This document shows positions 35,169 to 43,742 of a stretch of 64,000 nt of DNA, in pieces. Every line of letters starts with the position of its first letter. The first letter of the stretch is position 1. The notes under the pieces are model-generated. The model saw only the letters and a program-made list of their open reading frames with translations, did no database searches and had not been told where the DNA came from. The DNA comes from JALNZU01 sp964463695 (lineage in GTDB: Bacteria; Bacteroidota; Bacteroidia; Bacteroidales; F082). Position numbers and translations under genes: made by a program. Where the stretch lies: contig CAYXCZ010000021.1 of the NCBI GenBank assembly GCA_964463695.1, forward strand, positions 1-64,000, given 5' to 3'.

Positions 35169-35894
35169 CTATGCTTTCTTTAAAACAGAAAGCATTTCCT
35201 TTATTTCTTGAAAATCAGACTCGTAATACCAATCTTCTTCCACAAGTTCGGGAAGAGGGGAATGATTCTTTGTGGATTGAACAATTTTTTTTGCCGAGGC
35301 ATGCACCTCAGTTACTCCCGTTGTATGTAATAAAGGAAGAATGTTATTGCTGTTAACACCGCTACCTGCCATAATGCTGATGTCTGACCCAAAGAACTGC
35401 TGGTATTTCTGGATTTGCATCCTTCCTTCCCATGCAGTGAGCTGACTGCCGGAAGTAAGAAGCCTGTGCACACCTAGTTCTATTAATTGCCCGATTACTT
35501 TGAATGGATCAGCAGCTACATCTATTGCCCGGTGAAAAGTAATGCTCATTCCATTTGCTGCTGCTATCATTTCTTTCAACTGATCAACTGCCAGTTCACC
35601 GTTTTGGTTTAAAGTGCCAATAACAACACCTTCAAAACCTAGCATTTTTATGTGGTTGATGTCGTGTAACATGACATCGAGGTACTGTTCGTCGTACACA
35701 TAATCACCTCTACGGGGTCGTATCAAAACATGAACAGGAATTTTTACTTCATCACGCACTCTTCTCAACATTCCATGGGAAGGTGTAAGTCCGCCTGATT
35801 CGAGATTTGCGCACAACTCAATTCTGTCTGCACCAGCCTTTTCAGCTATTAGGGCTGAAGCAAGGCCATCGGCACAGATTTCGAGTTTTACCAT
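35169..35894 (-). CDS. cutC: CutC family protein
   Basis: A 241-residue TIM-barrel protein of the CutC family, historically linked to copper homeostasis although the biochemical activity is unsettled. Typical motifs are LEICADGLASALIAEKAGADRIELC, GGLTPSHG, HVLIRPRRGDYVYDE, FEGVVIGTLN, TFHRAIDV and LLTSGSQLTAWEG. Length fits the family. The gene follows a lipoprotein gene by 17 bp, which suggests a two-gene operon. No copper pump or chaperone is nearby. Confidence 0.93.
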   Translation of the reverse strand: MVKLEICADGLASALIAEKAGADRIELCANLESGGLTPSHGMLRRVRDEVKIPVHVLIRPRRGDYVYDEQYLDVMLHDINHIKMLGFEGVVIGTLNQNGELAVDQLKEMIAAANGMSITFHRAIDVAADPFKVIGQLIELGVHRLLTSGSQLTAWEGRMQIQKYQQFFGSDISIMAGSGVNSNNILPLLHTTGVTEVHASAKKIVQSTKNHSPLPELVEEDWYYESDFQEIKEMLSVLKKA

Positions 35895-35911
35895 AGAAAT
35901 AAAAGCAAAGG

Positions 35912-36898
35912 TTAGGGTATCAGTTTAATTTCAAATCCCCAAGGGTAATTTTCAACTAGTTTGATTTCACTTTGAACGGTCATCTTATATGAGCGTTTCA
36001 TGGTTTTACGCGAGGAAAAAATGCCAAAACCATTTGAGATATTAGAGAATTGAGGAACTTCCTGAACGATGCTATTGCTTGGAGCATTTACCTCAATATA
36101 GGTTGACAAATCACCTCCGCCACCGGAAATGAAAACATCAATGTTTCCAGCAAAACGTCTAACGTTAAGCGCATTAACATCAATTACTGAGGCTAAACGT
36201 GTATAAAAATCTTCGCCATTGTAGAAAATTTCAAGTTCGTCAGTACCATCCAACCCTTGTGAGGATTTAGTGCCCATATTCCAAACCATTGTTTTCTTAA
36301 GCGTATCGGCTGATCCGGGCCACAGCTCTTCGTAATTGAAAACAATTATAACTTCATGCCTTTTTCCATTGAGAGCTGCTCTCCATTTTACTGAGGTGGC
36401 GGCTGTGGCAGCGAAATTGAATCTGTTTGTGGGTTGAAGTATCGTAAAATCCTGAACAAGTTTAGTTGATGCTTCAACTACATGCACATTGCGATTAACT
36501 TTTAAGGTGTAAGTCGCAGCAGGATCAATAGTTGCTGTTGTGTAATAGAGTTTTTGCTGTGGAAAATAAAAGATGGAATCACCAGCAAGTTTGTTCTTTT
36601 TGGTGATGGTATCTAAAATTATTTCAGGTAAGTCGATGGAGTTTTTTACACCGGTTAACCGGGCATCAAGCTTGCCGGCATAATTACTTGAATCGGGATT
36701 AAGCGCCATTACTAAAGCGTTACCCGGTCCAAGATAAGCTTTGGTTATTTTGATAAAAGTGGTATCGGAATTGGTCTCAAGTAAGCCGTAAACAATTGTA
36801 ATATCTTTGTAATCAGCATAGTTGTCAACATCAGTGTTGCATGAAATGAATGGTAAAACAAGTACAACACCAATTAATATTCTTAAAAATATACGCAT
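35912..36898 (-). CDS. Lipoprotein, DUF4249-like
   Basis: A 328-residue lipoprotein with lipobox FISC (Cys20 from the ATG at 36898; an upstream in-frame start adds 11 residues before the signal). The mature part begins NTDVDNYADYKDITIVYGLL, then TTFIKITKAYLGPGNAL, with further beta-rich segments. The layout, with an early immunoglobulin-like region and tail of alternating strands, resembles DUF4249-type Bacteroidota lipoproteins, but I am not certain of the family. It is the first gene of a pair with cutC; a functional link to cutC is not evident. Confidence 0.7.
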   Translation of the reverse strand: MRIFLRILIGVVLVLPFISCNTDVDNYADYKDITIVYGLLETNSDTTFIKITKAYLGPGNALVMALNPDSSNYAGKLDARLTGVKNSIDLPEIILDTITKKNKLAGDSIFYFPQQKLYYTTATIDPAATYTLKVNRNVHVVEASTKLVQDFTILQPTNRFNFAATAATSVKWRAALNGKRHEVIIVFNYEELWPGSADTLKKTMVWNMGTKSSQGLDGTDELEIFYNGEDFYTRLASVIDVNALNVRRFAGNIDVFISGGGGDLSTYIEVNAPSNSIVQEVPQFSNISNGFGIFSSRKTMKRSYKMTVQSEIKLVENYPWGFEIKLIP

Positions 36899-36918
36899 GA
36901 TAATTCTAAATTTGAGCA

Positions 36919-36926
36919 CAAAAGTA
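36919..36926 (-). promoter_or_regulatory. -7 promoter element for the lipoprotein-cutC pair
   Basis: On the minus strand TACTTTTG lies about 20 bp before the lipoprotein ATG. The rest of the 390-bp gap to panB holds only the panB promoter and A+T-rich DNA. Confidence 0.45.
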
Positions 36927-37223
36927 AACAATCTAAACGCATGAAAGTGTTTGATGTTGCGAATATGAAATTATAAGAATGAAAAAGTATAATTAGTGTT
37001 TGGATGAAGGTGATAATTTATATAATTGAATTTTCTGAGGTTGAAATATGCCTTCTTTTCAGAATAACATTCTTTTCAAAATGAGTCTTCAACATATGTG
37101 TCGCTCAATTATTTGAAATTGGGGGATGTTACGTGTAACTTAATAGTCTGTCAATAAATAGTTACCACAAGATGACATGATGCACCTTTCATCGGAATCT
37201 ATAATCTTAGGTCATTTCATTTT

Positions 37224-37254
37224 TTGACATCGGCGCTAAAAACGTTTACCTTTG
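37224..37254 (+). promoter_or_regulatory. Promoter for panB and the genes after it
   Basis: TTG (37224-37226), 20 bp, TACCTTTG (37247-37254), then the panB ATG 34 bp later: a full Bacteroidota-type promoter. Confidence 0.65.
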
Positions 37255-37288
37255 CCCTTCATTTGAAAATGAACCTAATTTTTCAATC

Positions 37289-38104
37289 ATGTATCTTTCA
37301 GGAAGTATTCCAAAAATTACCACCCATGTGCTTCAGGAAATGAAGCTAAAAGGTGAGAAGATAGCTATGCTGACAGCCTATGACTATTCGATGGCCAAAA
37401 TTTTGGACGAATCGGGTATTGATGTTATTTTGGTTGGTGACAGTGCATCAAACGTGATGGCCGGGCACAAGACCACTTTGCCCATCACACTCAACGAGAT
37501 GATTTATCATGCTTCGTCTGTTATGAGGGCTGTAACCCGAAGCCTTGTGGTTGTTGATATGCCTTTTGGAACTTACCAGGGAAATTCAAAAGAGGCGTTG
37601 CTTTCGGCCATCCGTATCATGAAAGAATCGGGTGCCAACGCAGTTAAAATGGAAGGTGGAGAAGAAATCAGGGAATCAATCGACAGGATTTTAAGTGCAG
37701 GAATACCGATCTTAGGACATCTTGGTCTTACACCTCAGAGTATCAATAAGTTTGGGACCTATGTAGTAAGGGCTACAGAAGAAAGGGAAGCGGATAAATT
37801 GAGGCGTGATGCAAAAATTCTTGAAGAATCAGGTTGTTTTGGAATCGTACTCGAAAAAATTCCATCAAGTCTTGCAACTGAAGTAACCTTATCTTCAAGA
37901 ATTCCTACAATTGGAATCGGTGCAGGCGGAGGCGTTGATGGTCAGGTACTTGTTTTACACGATATGCTAGGGATCAACCAGCAATTTTCTCCTCGTTTCT
38001 TACGCAGGTACAACAACCTTTACGACGAAATCAGAGGTTCTGTAGGAAATTACATTGGCGATGTAAAGTCAGGTAGTTTCCCCTCTGAACGGGAACAATA
38101 TTAA
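37289..38104 (+). CDS. panB: Ketopantoate hydroxymethyltransferase
   Basis: Makes 2-dehydropantoate from 2-oxoisovalerate and methylene-tetrahydrofolate for pantothenate and CoA synthesis. The 271-residue TIM barrel shows IAMLTAYDYSMAKILDESG, ILVGDSASNVMAGHKTTLPIT with the metal-binding Asp, VVVDMPFGTYQ, VKMEGG, GHLGLTPQSIN and IPTIGIGAGGGVDGQVLVLHDMLG. Length matches the family. It is the first of five same-strand genes with very short gaps; none of the others belongs to CoA synthesis. Confidence 0.96.
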   Translation: MYLSGSIPKITTHVLQEMKLKGEKIAMLTAYDYSMAKILDESGIDVILVGDSASNVMAGHKTTLPITLNEMIYHASSVMRAVTRSLVVVDMPFGTYQGNSKEALLSAIRIMKESGANAVKMEGGEEIRESIDRILSAGIPILGHLGLTPQSINKFGTYVVRATEEREADKLRRDAKILEESGCFGIVLEKIPSSLATEVTLSSRIPTIGIGAGGGVDGQVLVLHDMLGINQQFSPRFLRRYNNLYDEIRGSVGNYIGDVKSGSFPSEREQY

Positions 38105-38107
38105 GCT

Positions 38108-38824
38108 ATGTCGATGACTCCTTTATCCGAAAGGGTGCTTTACGAAGATAATCACTTGCTGATTGTCAACAAATTACCTTCCGAGATAGTTCAGGGTGAT
38201 AAGACCGGAGATACGAGTTTGATTGAAGATGTTAAGCAATATCTTAAGTTCATTTATAACAAACCCGGAAATATTTTTGCTGGTCTGGTGCATCGCATCG
38301 ATCGGCCTGTGGGTGGGGCAGTGATCTTTGCCAAGACAAGTAAGGCACTTTCCAGAATGACTGAATTGGTTAAAGACAGGGATGTTCAAAAAACCTATCT
38401 GGCTATTGTGCGAATCCAACCAAAGGAAGAAGAGGCTTCGCTGGAACACTGGCTCTTAAAGAATGAGGCGCAAAATAAATCCTATGTTGTTGATTCAACG
38501 AGGAAAGGGGCTAAGCTTGCAAAACTTGATTATCGCATCATTGACAAATCAGCTTCGTTTACTTTACTCGAAGTGCATTTACATACCGGTCGGCATCACC
38601 AGATAAGGGCGCAGTTTGCAGCGATTGGATGCCCTATTTTGGGTGATTTAAAGTATGGCGATAAACGTTCTCTTGCCGATTCTTCTATCGCCTTGCATGC
38701 TTTGCGCCTGAAGTTTATTCACCCGGTAACAGGAAAAGAATTGATTGTCAGCGCTCTGCCAGGTAAAGGTATTCAGCACTGGGATATTTTTGCTTCAACC
38801 ATCGACAAGCATTATTTTCAATAG
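38108..38824 (+). CDS. RluA-family pseudouridine synthase
   Basis: A 238-residue RNA pseudouridine synthase, cytoplasmic. The catalytic Asp is in VHRIDRPVGGAVIFAKT, with VLYEDNHLLIVNKLP, KTYLAIV, LLEVHLHTGRHHQIRAQFA and GDLKYGD also typical. It lacks an N-terminal S4 domain, so it belongs with the short RluA/TruC/RluC-like enzymes; the target uridine cannot be told. It starts 3 bp after panB and is followed 35 bp later by the metallopeptidase-like barrel gene. Confidence 0.93.
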   Translation: MSMTPLSERVLYEDNHLLIVNKLPSEIVQGDKTGDTSLIEDVKQYLKFIYNKPGNIFAGLVHRIDRPVGGAVIFAKTSKALSRMTELVKDRDVQKTYLAIVRIQPKEEEASLEHWLLKNEAQNKSYVVDSTRKGAKLAKLDYRIIDKSASFTLLEVHLHTGRHHQIRAQFAAIGCPILGDLKYGDKRSLADSSIALHALRLKFIHPVTGKELIVSALPGKGIQHWDIFASTIDKHYFQ

Positions 38825-38859
38825 CTTTGCCAGCACGTCACCTTCAAAAAATGGTATGG

Positions 38860-41679
38860 ATGAGAAAAATCATTTTGTTGCTGTTTTTCTGTTTAGCCTT
38901 TATTTCAAATAGCTTTGGTCAGTATTATTTAAGTGGACAAGATCCTTCCAACATACGATGGAAGCAGCTGCAATCGGCAAATTTCCGTATAATTTTCCCA
39001 AAAACGCAGGAGCATGAAGCACAACGGATTGCTAATTTGTTGGAAATGAGTTATCCTCATCTGAGAAATGATTTTGGCACTTCGATTCGAAAAACTAATC
39101 TTATCCTTCATACACATAGTGTTATTTCGAATGCCTCAGCTGCCTGGGCACCAAGGCGACTCGATTTTTATCATACTCCGCCTCAGGATAGCTATTCACA
39201 GGAGTGGTACAAGCAACTTAGCTTGCACGAATTGAGGCATATCATTCAATTCAGCAGTCTTGATAAAGGCTTTGGAAAAGTCATCAGTGTGTTAACAGGA
39301 CAACAAGGAACGGCAGGTGTAATGGGTGTTTTTGTGCCATTATGGTTTATTGAGGGAGATGCTGTAGTAACAGAAACGGTTTTTTCATCCTCAGGAAGGG
39401 GAAGGCAATCCCTCTTCGAAGCTGGTCTGAAAGCTCAAGTTGTTGAGCGAGGCCCCTTTTCATACGACAAAGCCTATTTTGGTTCTTTCAAAGATCATGT
39501 CCCTGATGTGTACGAACTGGGATATGTGATGGTAGGTTACAATCAAATGAAGCATGGTAAAGAAGTGTGGTCAAGCGCCCTCGATCGCGTTGCGCGACGC
39601 CCCTGGCAGCTGAATCCGTTCTCAGGTGGAATAAAACATGTTACAGGGATGAACAAGAATCAGCTTTACAAATCAACCATGAAAGCCATGAGTGAACTTT
39701 GGAAGCAAGAAGACAGCTTGTTTCATTCTGATTCATTGACACAGGTAAATGCTGATAAACAAGTATTTACCAACTATCGCTCTCCACACTTCCTTTCTGA
39801 TGGAAGTGTTATTGCAATCAGGCAGCAACTTGATGATGTTTCTGCCATCGTTTCAATACGTGATGGTAAGGAAGAAGTTTTGTTCCGTCAAGGTCCTATG
39901 TTGCATAATTGGTTATCGGTTTCTGATCGGTATGTTGTTTGGAGTGAGTTTCAACCTGACCTCCGGTGGTCGAACCGTAATTTTAGTGTTATCAAAACAG
40001 GGGATATTCAAACCGGTATAATCAAACAACTTACGACAAAAAGTAAGTTTTTTGCTCCTGATATTCTGTCAGATAACTCAAAAATAGTTGCTGTTGAATC
40101 GGATGAAAATGAAGGGTCGGCTCTTGTTGTTTTGAAGGTTGAAACCGGAGAAGAATTATTCCGACTTCAAAATGACAGCCTTTTTTTCATGACACCAAGA
40201 TGGATTCCCGGAACGAATGAGTTTGTTTGTGTGGCCCTTGGAAATGAAGGAAAATGTATCCTACGTTTCAACCCGAATGATAGCAGTTTGCTACAACTAA
40301 CACCTTTTACCTATACAGATTTCTCACTTTCTGATGCAACATCAGAGGGTGTATTTCTTCAGGGTGACTGGAAAGGGAACAGCGCTGTTTATTTCTTTCG
40401 GTTTGATGACAGATCGCTTCGTTTGATTCAATCTTCCCGCTTTGGAGGCACTGAACCTCAGCTTTCTCCTTCGGGGGATAGCCTCATTTTTGCTGACTAT
40501 TCAAGTTCGGGCTTTAAGCTGCGTGCTATTGCAACGGGTGATTTTAAAGGTGAAACAACAGACTTCAAACAGCAGCCAAACTACCTTATCGCAGATAAAC
40601 TTGCTCAAAACACCACCTTCAATCTGGACAAATCAAAGGAGACAACAACTGTTTTCCCGGTTAAAAAATACCAGAAAGCAGCTCATTTATTTCAGTTTCA
40701 TAGCTGGTCGCCAATATACATTGAAGCAGATAATCAGCAATTTGAACCAGGTATTAGTTTGTTTTCTCAAAATGCCTTAAGCACAATGGTAACAGAAATT
40801 GGCTTTAAATACGATAGGAATGAGCAAACAGGACGTATGCTTGGAAATGTGAGTTACCTTGGATTTTATCCCGAGCTAAGCCTTGGATTCGGCTATGGAT
40901 TGCGGCGAAGCAAAGCCATGTATGAAGAAAAGGAGTACGATCTTAAATGGTATGAAGCAGATTGGAGTATTTCGGCTACTATTCCCTTCAATCTTAGCCG
41001 CGACCGCTGGCTTCGGGGTTTTTATCCGACACTCACCTTCAGACAGATTCACCGCAAAATGGAGCCTGGGATGCCTTTGAGCTTTCAGGAAGCAACTACC
41101 GCCTCCATCAGCTATGGATTTTATATCTACAATCAGACAAGATTGGCACACCGCGATATTTATCCAAAGTGGGGTCAGACATTTCAGGTGCTTTACCGTC
41201 ATGCTCCATTCGATAAACAACCAGCATCGCAGTTTTATGCCGGGATGAACCTGTTCATCCCCGGTTTAATGAATCAACACGGCATCAAGTTGTTTGGTGC
41301 ATTTCAACAGGAGCAAAGTGGTTTTTTTAATTTCAGTAATCTGGCAGCGTACCCGCGTGGATACACAAGTTTGTCTTTTTCGGAAGTTTTTGCATTTAAA
41401 TCGGATTATGTTTTCCCTGTCTGGTATCCCGAATGGAATTGGCCTGCAGTATGTTACCTTAAAAGATTTAGAGGTGGTGTTTTCTTCGACTACCTACAGG
41501 GCAACTATTCAGGATCAACCTCTAATTTGATATCAACAGGAATTGAATTGCACAGCGACTGGCATTTTTTCAATATACCTGCTCCTTTTGACATTGGTTT
41601 TCGATTGATTTACAGGGATGCATACGGAGATTGGGTTCCTGAAGCACTTTTAGGCATCAATTTCTCAGCTTTGTACTGA
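38860..41679 (+). CDS. Gluzincin-like peptidase / beta-propeller / outer-membrane barrel fusion
   Basis: About 939 residues with a signal peptide (MRKIILLLFFCLAFISNSFG). Residues about 30-270 hold a zinc-peptidase-like domain with HELRH at 123-127 and a downstream Glu in WFIEGDAVVTE (about 165), the HExxH-x37-E layout of gluzincins. Residues about 300-600 carry PD40/TolB-like propeller blades (LSDNSKIVAVESDENEG, LSPSGDSLIFADY). The last roughly 300 residues look like an outer-membrane barrel with aromatic strands and end LGINFSALY. ATG at 38851 is an alternative start. Protein cutting at the cell surface is plausible but inferred; the Met and TTG codons further upstream lack signal character. 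Confidence 0.82.
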   Translation: MRKIILLLFFCLAFISNSFGQYYLSGQDPSNIRWKQLQSANFRIIFPKTQEHEAQRIANLLEMSYPHLRNDFGTSIRKTNLILHTHSVISNASAAWAPRRLDFYHTPPQDSYSQEWYKQLSLHELRHIIQFSSLDKGFGKVISVLTGQQGTAGVMGVFVPLWFIEGDAVVTETVFSSSGRGRQSLFEAGLKAQVVERGPFSYDKAYFGSFKDHVPDVYELGYVMVGYNQMKHGKEVWSSALDRVARRPWQLNPFSGGIKHVTGMNKNQLYKSTMKAMSELWKQEDSLFHSDSLTQVNADKQVFTNYRSPHFLSDGSVIAIRQQLDDVSAIVSIRDGKEEVLFRQGPMLHNWLSVSDRYVVWSEFQPDLRWSNRNFSVIKTGDIQTGIIKQLTTKSKFFAPDILSDNSKIVAVESDENEGSALVVLKVETGEELFRLQNDSLFFMTPRWIPGTNEFVCVALGNEGKCILRFNPNDSSLLQLTPFTYTDFSLSDATSEGVFLQGDWKGNSAVYFFRFDDRSLRLIQSSRFGGTEPQLSPSGDSLIFADYSSSGFKLRAIATGDFKGETTDFKQQPNYLIADKLAQNTTFNLDKSKETTTVFPVKKYQKAAHLFQFHSWSPIYIEADNQQFEPGISLFSQNALSTMVTEIGFKYDRNEQTGRMLGNVSYLGFYPELSLGFGYGLRRSKAMYEEKEYDLKWYEADWSISATIPFNLSRDRWLRGFYPTLTFRQIHRKMEPGMPLSFQEATTASISYGFYIYNQTRLAHRDIYPKWGQTFQVLYRHAPFDKQPASQFYAGMNLFIPGLMNQHGIKLFGAFQQEQSGFFNFSNLAAYPRGYTSLSFSEVFAFKSDYVFPVWYPEWNWPAVCYLKRFRGGVFFDYLQGNYSGSTSNLISTGIELHSDWHFFNIPAPFDIGFRLIYRDAYGDWVPEALLGINFSALY

Positions 41680-41711
41680 GGTTTGATTACTTTTATCTCA
41701 AATTTTAAGGA

Positions 41712-42173
41712 ATGAAAAATCGTATACTTACCTTTGGCCCTGAGCTGGATGCTATCATCAAGAAATGCAGCTATTGTGTTGTTTCAATGGTTGATACCGA
41801 AGGAATGCCCTATGCTGTTCCAATGAATTTTGGTTATCATGAAGGCGTCATCTTCTTACATTCAGGGCCCGAAGGAAAGAAGATTGAAATCCTGAAGGAA
41901 AAACCGGAAGTTTGTATCACTTTCAGCACCGACCATGTTCTCAGGTGGCAAAGCAGCGATGTAGCATGCAGTTATTCGATGAAGTACAGATCGGTTTTGT
42001 TTTATGGTAAGGTCAGTTTTATTACTGATTTTGATGAGAAAGAAGCTGCCCTCGATTGTATAATGCAACAATATACGGATGAGGCTTATCGTTTCAGCGA
42101 GCCTGCTGTGAAAAATGTCGCTGTAATGAAAGTGTCTCCAACCAGATTGGAAGGCCGGGCTTATGGGTATTAG
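41712..42173 (+). CDS. Pyridoxamine 5'-phosphate oxidase-family flavin-binding protein
   Basis: A 153-residue split-barrel protein of the FMN-binding PNPOx-like/NimA-like type: CSYCVVSMVDTEGMPYAVPMNFGY, IFLHSGPEGKKIEILKEKPEVCITFS, YRSVLFYGKVSFITD and MQQYTDEAYRFSEPAVKNVAV. Relatives include nitroimidazole reductases and haem-oxygenase-like or unknown flavoproteins, so the substrate is not fixed. It lies 32 bp after the barrel fusion gene. Its stop is 46 bp before the likely start of the next lipoprotein gene. Confidence 0.85.
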   Translation: MKNRILTFGPELDAIIKKCSYCVVSMVDTEGMPYAVPMNFGYHEGVIFLHSGPEGKKIEILKEKPEVCITFSTDHVLRWQSSDVACSYSMKYRSVLFYGKVSFITDFDEKEAALDCIMQQYTDEAYRFSEPAVKNVAVMKVSPTRLEGRAYGY

Positions 42174-42219
42174 CCCCTATTTGAGGCATGAAAATTGCAT
42201 TAAATCAAAAAAAATCCTT

Positions 42220-42645
42220 ATGATAAGAATGAACATCAAGATAACTTTTTTCTTCTTAATTGTTGTTGCAGTTATCAGTTTTAGCTCATGCGATAAGAAA
42301 GCAAAAATTACGGAAGAAGAATATGTAATAAAAGTTGATAGTATTGAAACAGTTGACACAGTGCAACTTAATCAGATGTTTCAAATTGATTTTTTTGGAA
42401 TTGTGGGTGAAAACGGATGCTATCGCTTTTCACGATTTTACACCGAACGAACAGGTATGAAGTTTCGTATTCAGGCAATTGGTTTACGTGAGGTAGGTGA
42501 TAACCTTATTTGTCCTGAACTGCTTCCAATGCTTAACGGTCAAAACCTCCAACTTAAAGCTGACAGCCTTGGAACAATCAAGTTGGAAATTATAAACCCA
42601 GGAGTAAATCAGCTGATCCGAAAAGATATTTTGGTTTTGCCCTAA
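42220..42645 (+). CDS. Small lipoprotein of unknown function
   Basis: About 141 residues with signal and lipobox VISFSSC (Cys24), then a 117-residue mature part (VQLNQMFQIDFFGIVGENGCYRFSRFY) that resembles one immunoglobulin-like or CARDB-type sandwich. I do not recognise a family. ATG at 42220 or 42229 begins the signal; an earlier start overlapping the flavin-protein gene adds a non-signal stretch. Last gene of the panB row and convergent with the DUF4340 gene. Confidence 0.7.
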   Translation: MIRMNIKITFFFLIVVAVISFSSCDKKAKITEEEYVIKVDSIETVDTVQLNQMFQIDFFGIVGENGCYRFSRFYTERTGMKFRIQAIGLREVGDNLICPELLPMLNGQNLQLKADSLGTIKLEIINPGVNQLIRKDILVLP

Positions 42646-42668
42646 TGCTTTTTTAGGTCGCTAAGCGG

Positions 42669-43730
42669 CTATAATTCAGGAGATCCAGGTTCAAAATAGG
42701 TTACTGGGCGCAATACTTTATCAAATACGAAATATTGTATCAGCACAAAATCACGTCCATCATTCACCAATGCATACATACGGTCGAGGTCGACAGGTTG
42801 CAGCGTTTCGTTGTCAACCATATTTTGTTCCAGTTTCTTCTTGGTGAATGTGGTGATACTATATGACATTCCTTTTTCGTCGGTAAGGGTGACACGGTGT
42901 AAAAACGGTGAGTTTACAATCGAGTCGATACGTTGCTGAGGAAGATTGTTCAACAATGCTTCGAAACGAATATCACTGAAAGCAGTAAGAAAATTGAGTA
43001 ACCTCAAGGTGTCATAGTTTTCATAAACGTACTGATCCTGAATCCTTTTGAGTATATAATTATGACGGTCGCTGCGATTAACACTGTAACTTTTTGATGG
43101 ATCTTCATTAAATTCAACCTCTATCGAACGTATTTCTCCCAGATTGGTATTGAAAACAGCATGATCTCTCCAGTCGTCAGCTACCGGTGAATACCGTGTG
43201 GATAAAAAGCCTTTAAATCCGGTGATTTGCATGATATAGGCAGTTTCAGCTCCCTCTTTGAGCATAAAAGTACCCATATTGTCTTTTGGAGAATCTCCCA
43301 CATAATAGACCAAGCTGCGCGTTTCTCTTGGAAATAATTTAATCTTGTCAAATAGATTAATGCGTGGCAGCACTTGATAAACCTCAACTTTAACAGCTAA
43401 ACCTGCCATGCGGGTGATAACGTTGTCGTGTGCGGCTTGAGCAACAGGAGTGCGAACCCTGAGTTTCATCATGGTGTTAAGTAAATCACTCACCTTACGT
43501 TGCTGCGCCTTAAACTCCTTATTGAGTTTCCAGCCATTCGGTTCGCGTTCAAGGAGCACTTCGCGATCGTCCATGCCGGCAATGAATATTTTTGTGACGC
43601 TGTTCGTGTCATAAACAGCAAATTCTGCATCTTGGGAAAGTGTTCCTGTGCTACGTTGATTCAAAATAAGAAATAGCGCAATCAACAGCAGACCAGAGGT
43701 TAAGAGAATAGCCAGACGGTTATTTTTCAT
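42669..43730 (-). CDS. DUF4340 membrane-anchored protein of the gldFG operon
   Basis: A 353-residue protein with one N-terminal membrane helix (LAILLTSGLLLIALFLIL) and a periplasmic DUF4340 region (AEFAVYDTNSVTKIFIAGMDDREVLLER, GWKLNKEFKAQQRKVSDLLNTMMKLRVRTPVA, YVGDSPKDNMGTFMLKEGAETAYIMQITGF). DUF4340 proteins often accompany GldG-type ABC transporter parts, and this one follows gldG by 12 bp. The role is unknown; it is probably an accessory extracytoplasmic subunit of the transporter (inference). Confidence 0.85.
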   Translation of the reverse strand: MKNNRLAILLTSGLLLIALFLILNQRSTGTLSQDAEFAVYDTNSVTKIFIAGMDDREVLLEREPNGWKLNKEFKAQQRKVSDLLNTMMKLRVRTPVAQAAHDNVITRMAGLAVKVEVYQVLPRINLFDKIKLFPRETRSLVYYVGDSPKDNMGTFMLKEGAETAYIMQITGFKGFLSTRYSPVADDWRDHAVFNTNLGEIRSIEVEFNEDPSKSYSVNRSDRHNYILKRIQDQYVYENYDTLRLLNFLTAFSDIRFEALLNNLPQQRIDSIVNSPFLHRVTLTDEKGMSYSITTFTKKKLEQNMVDNETLQPVDLDRMYALVNDGRDFVLIQYFVFDKVLRPVTYFEPGSPEL

Positions 43731-43742
43731 GAGTTAAATTCT

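Noticed and set aside
35171..35195. Hairpin ATGCTTTCT/AGAAAGCAT as a terminator between the beta-helix gene and cutC
   Set aside because: It lies within the last codons of cutC and has no T run on either strand, so chance pairing in coding DNA is as likely.
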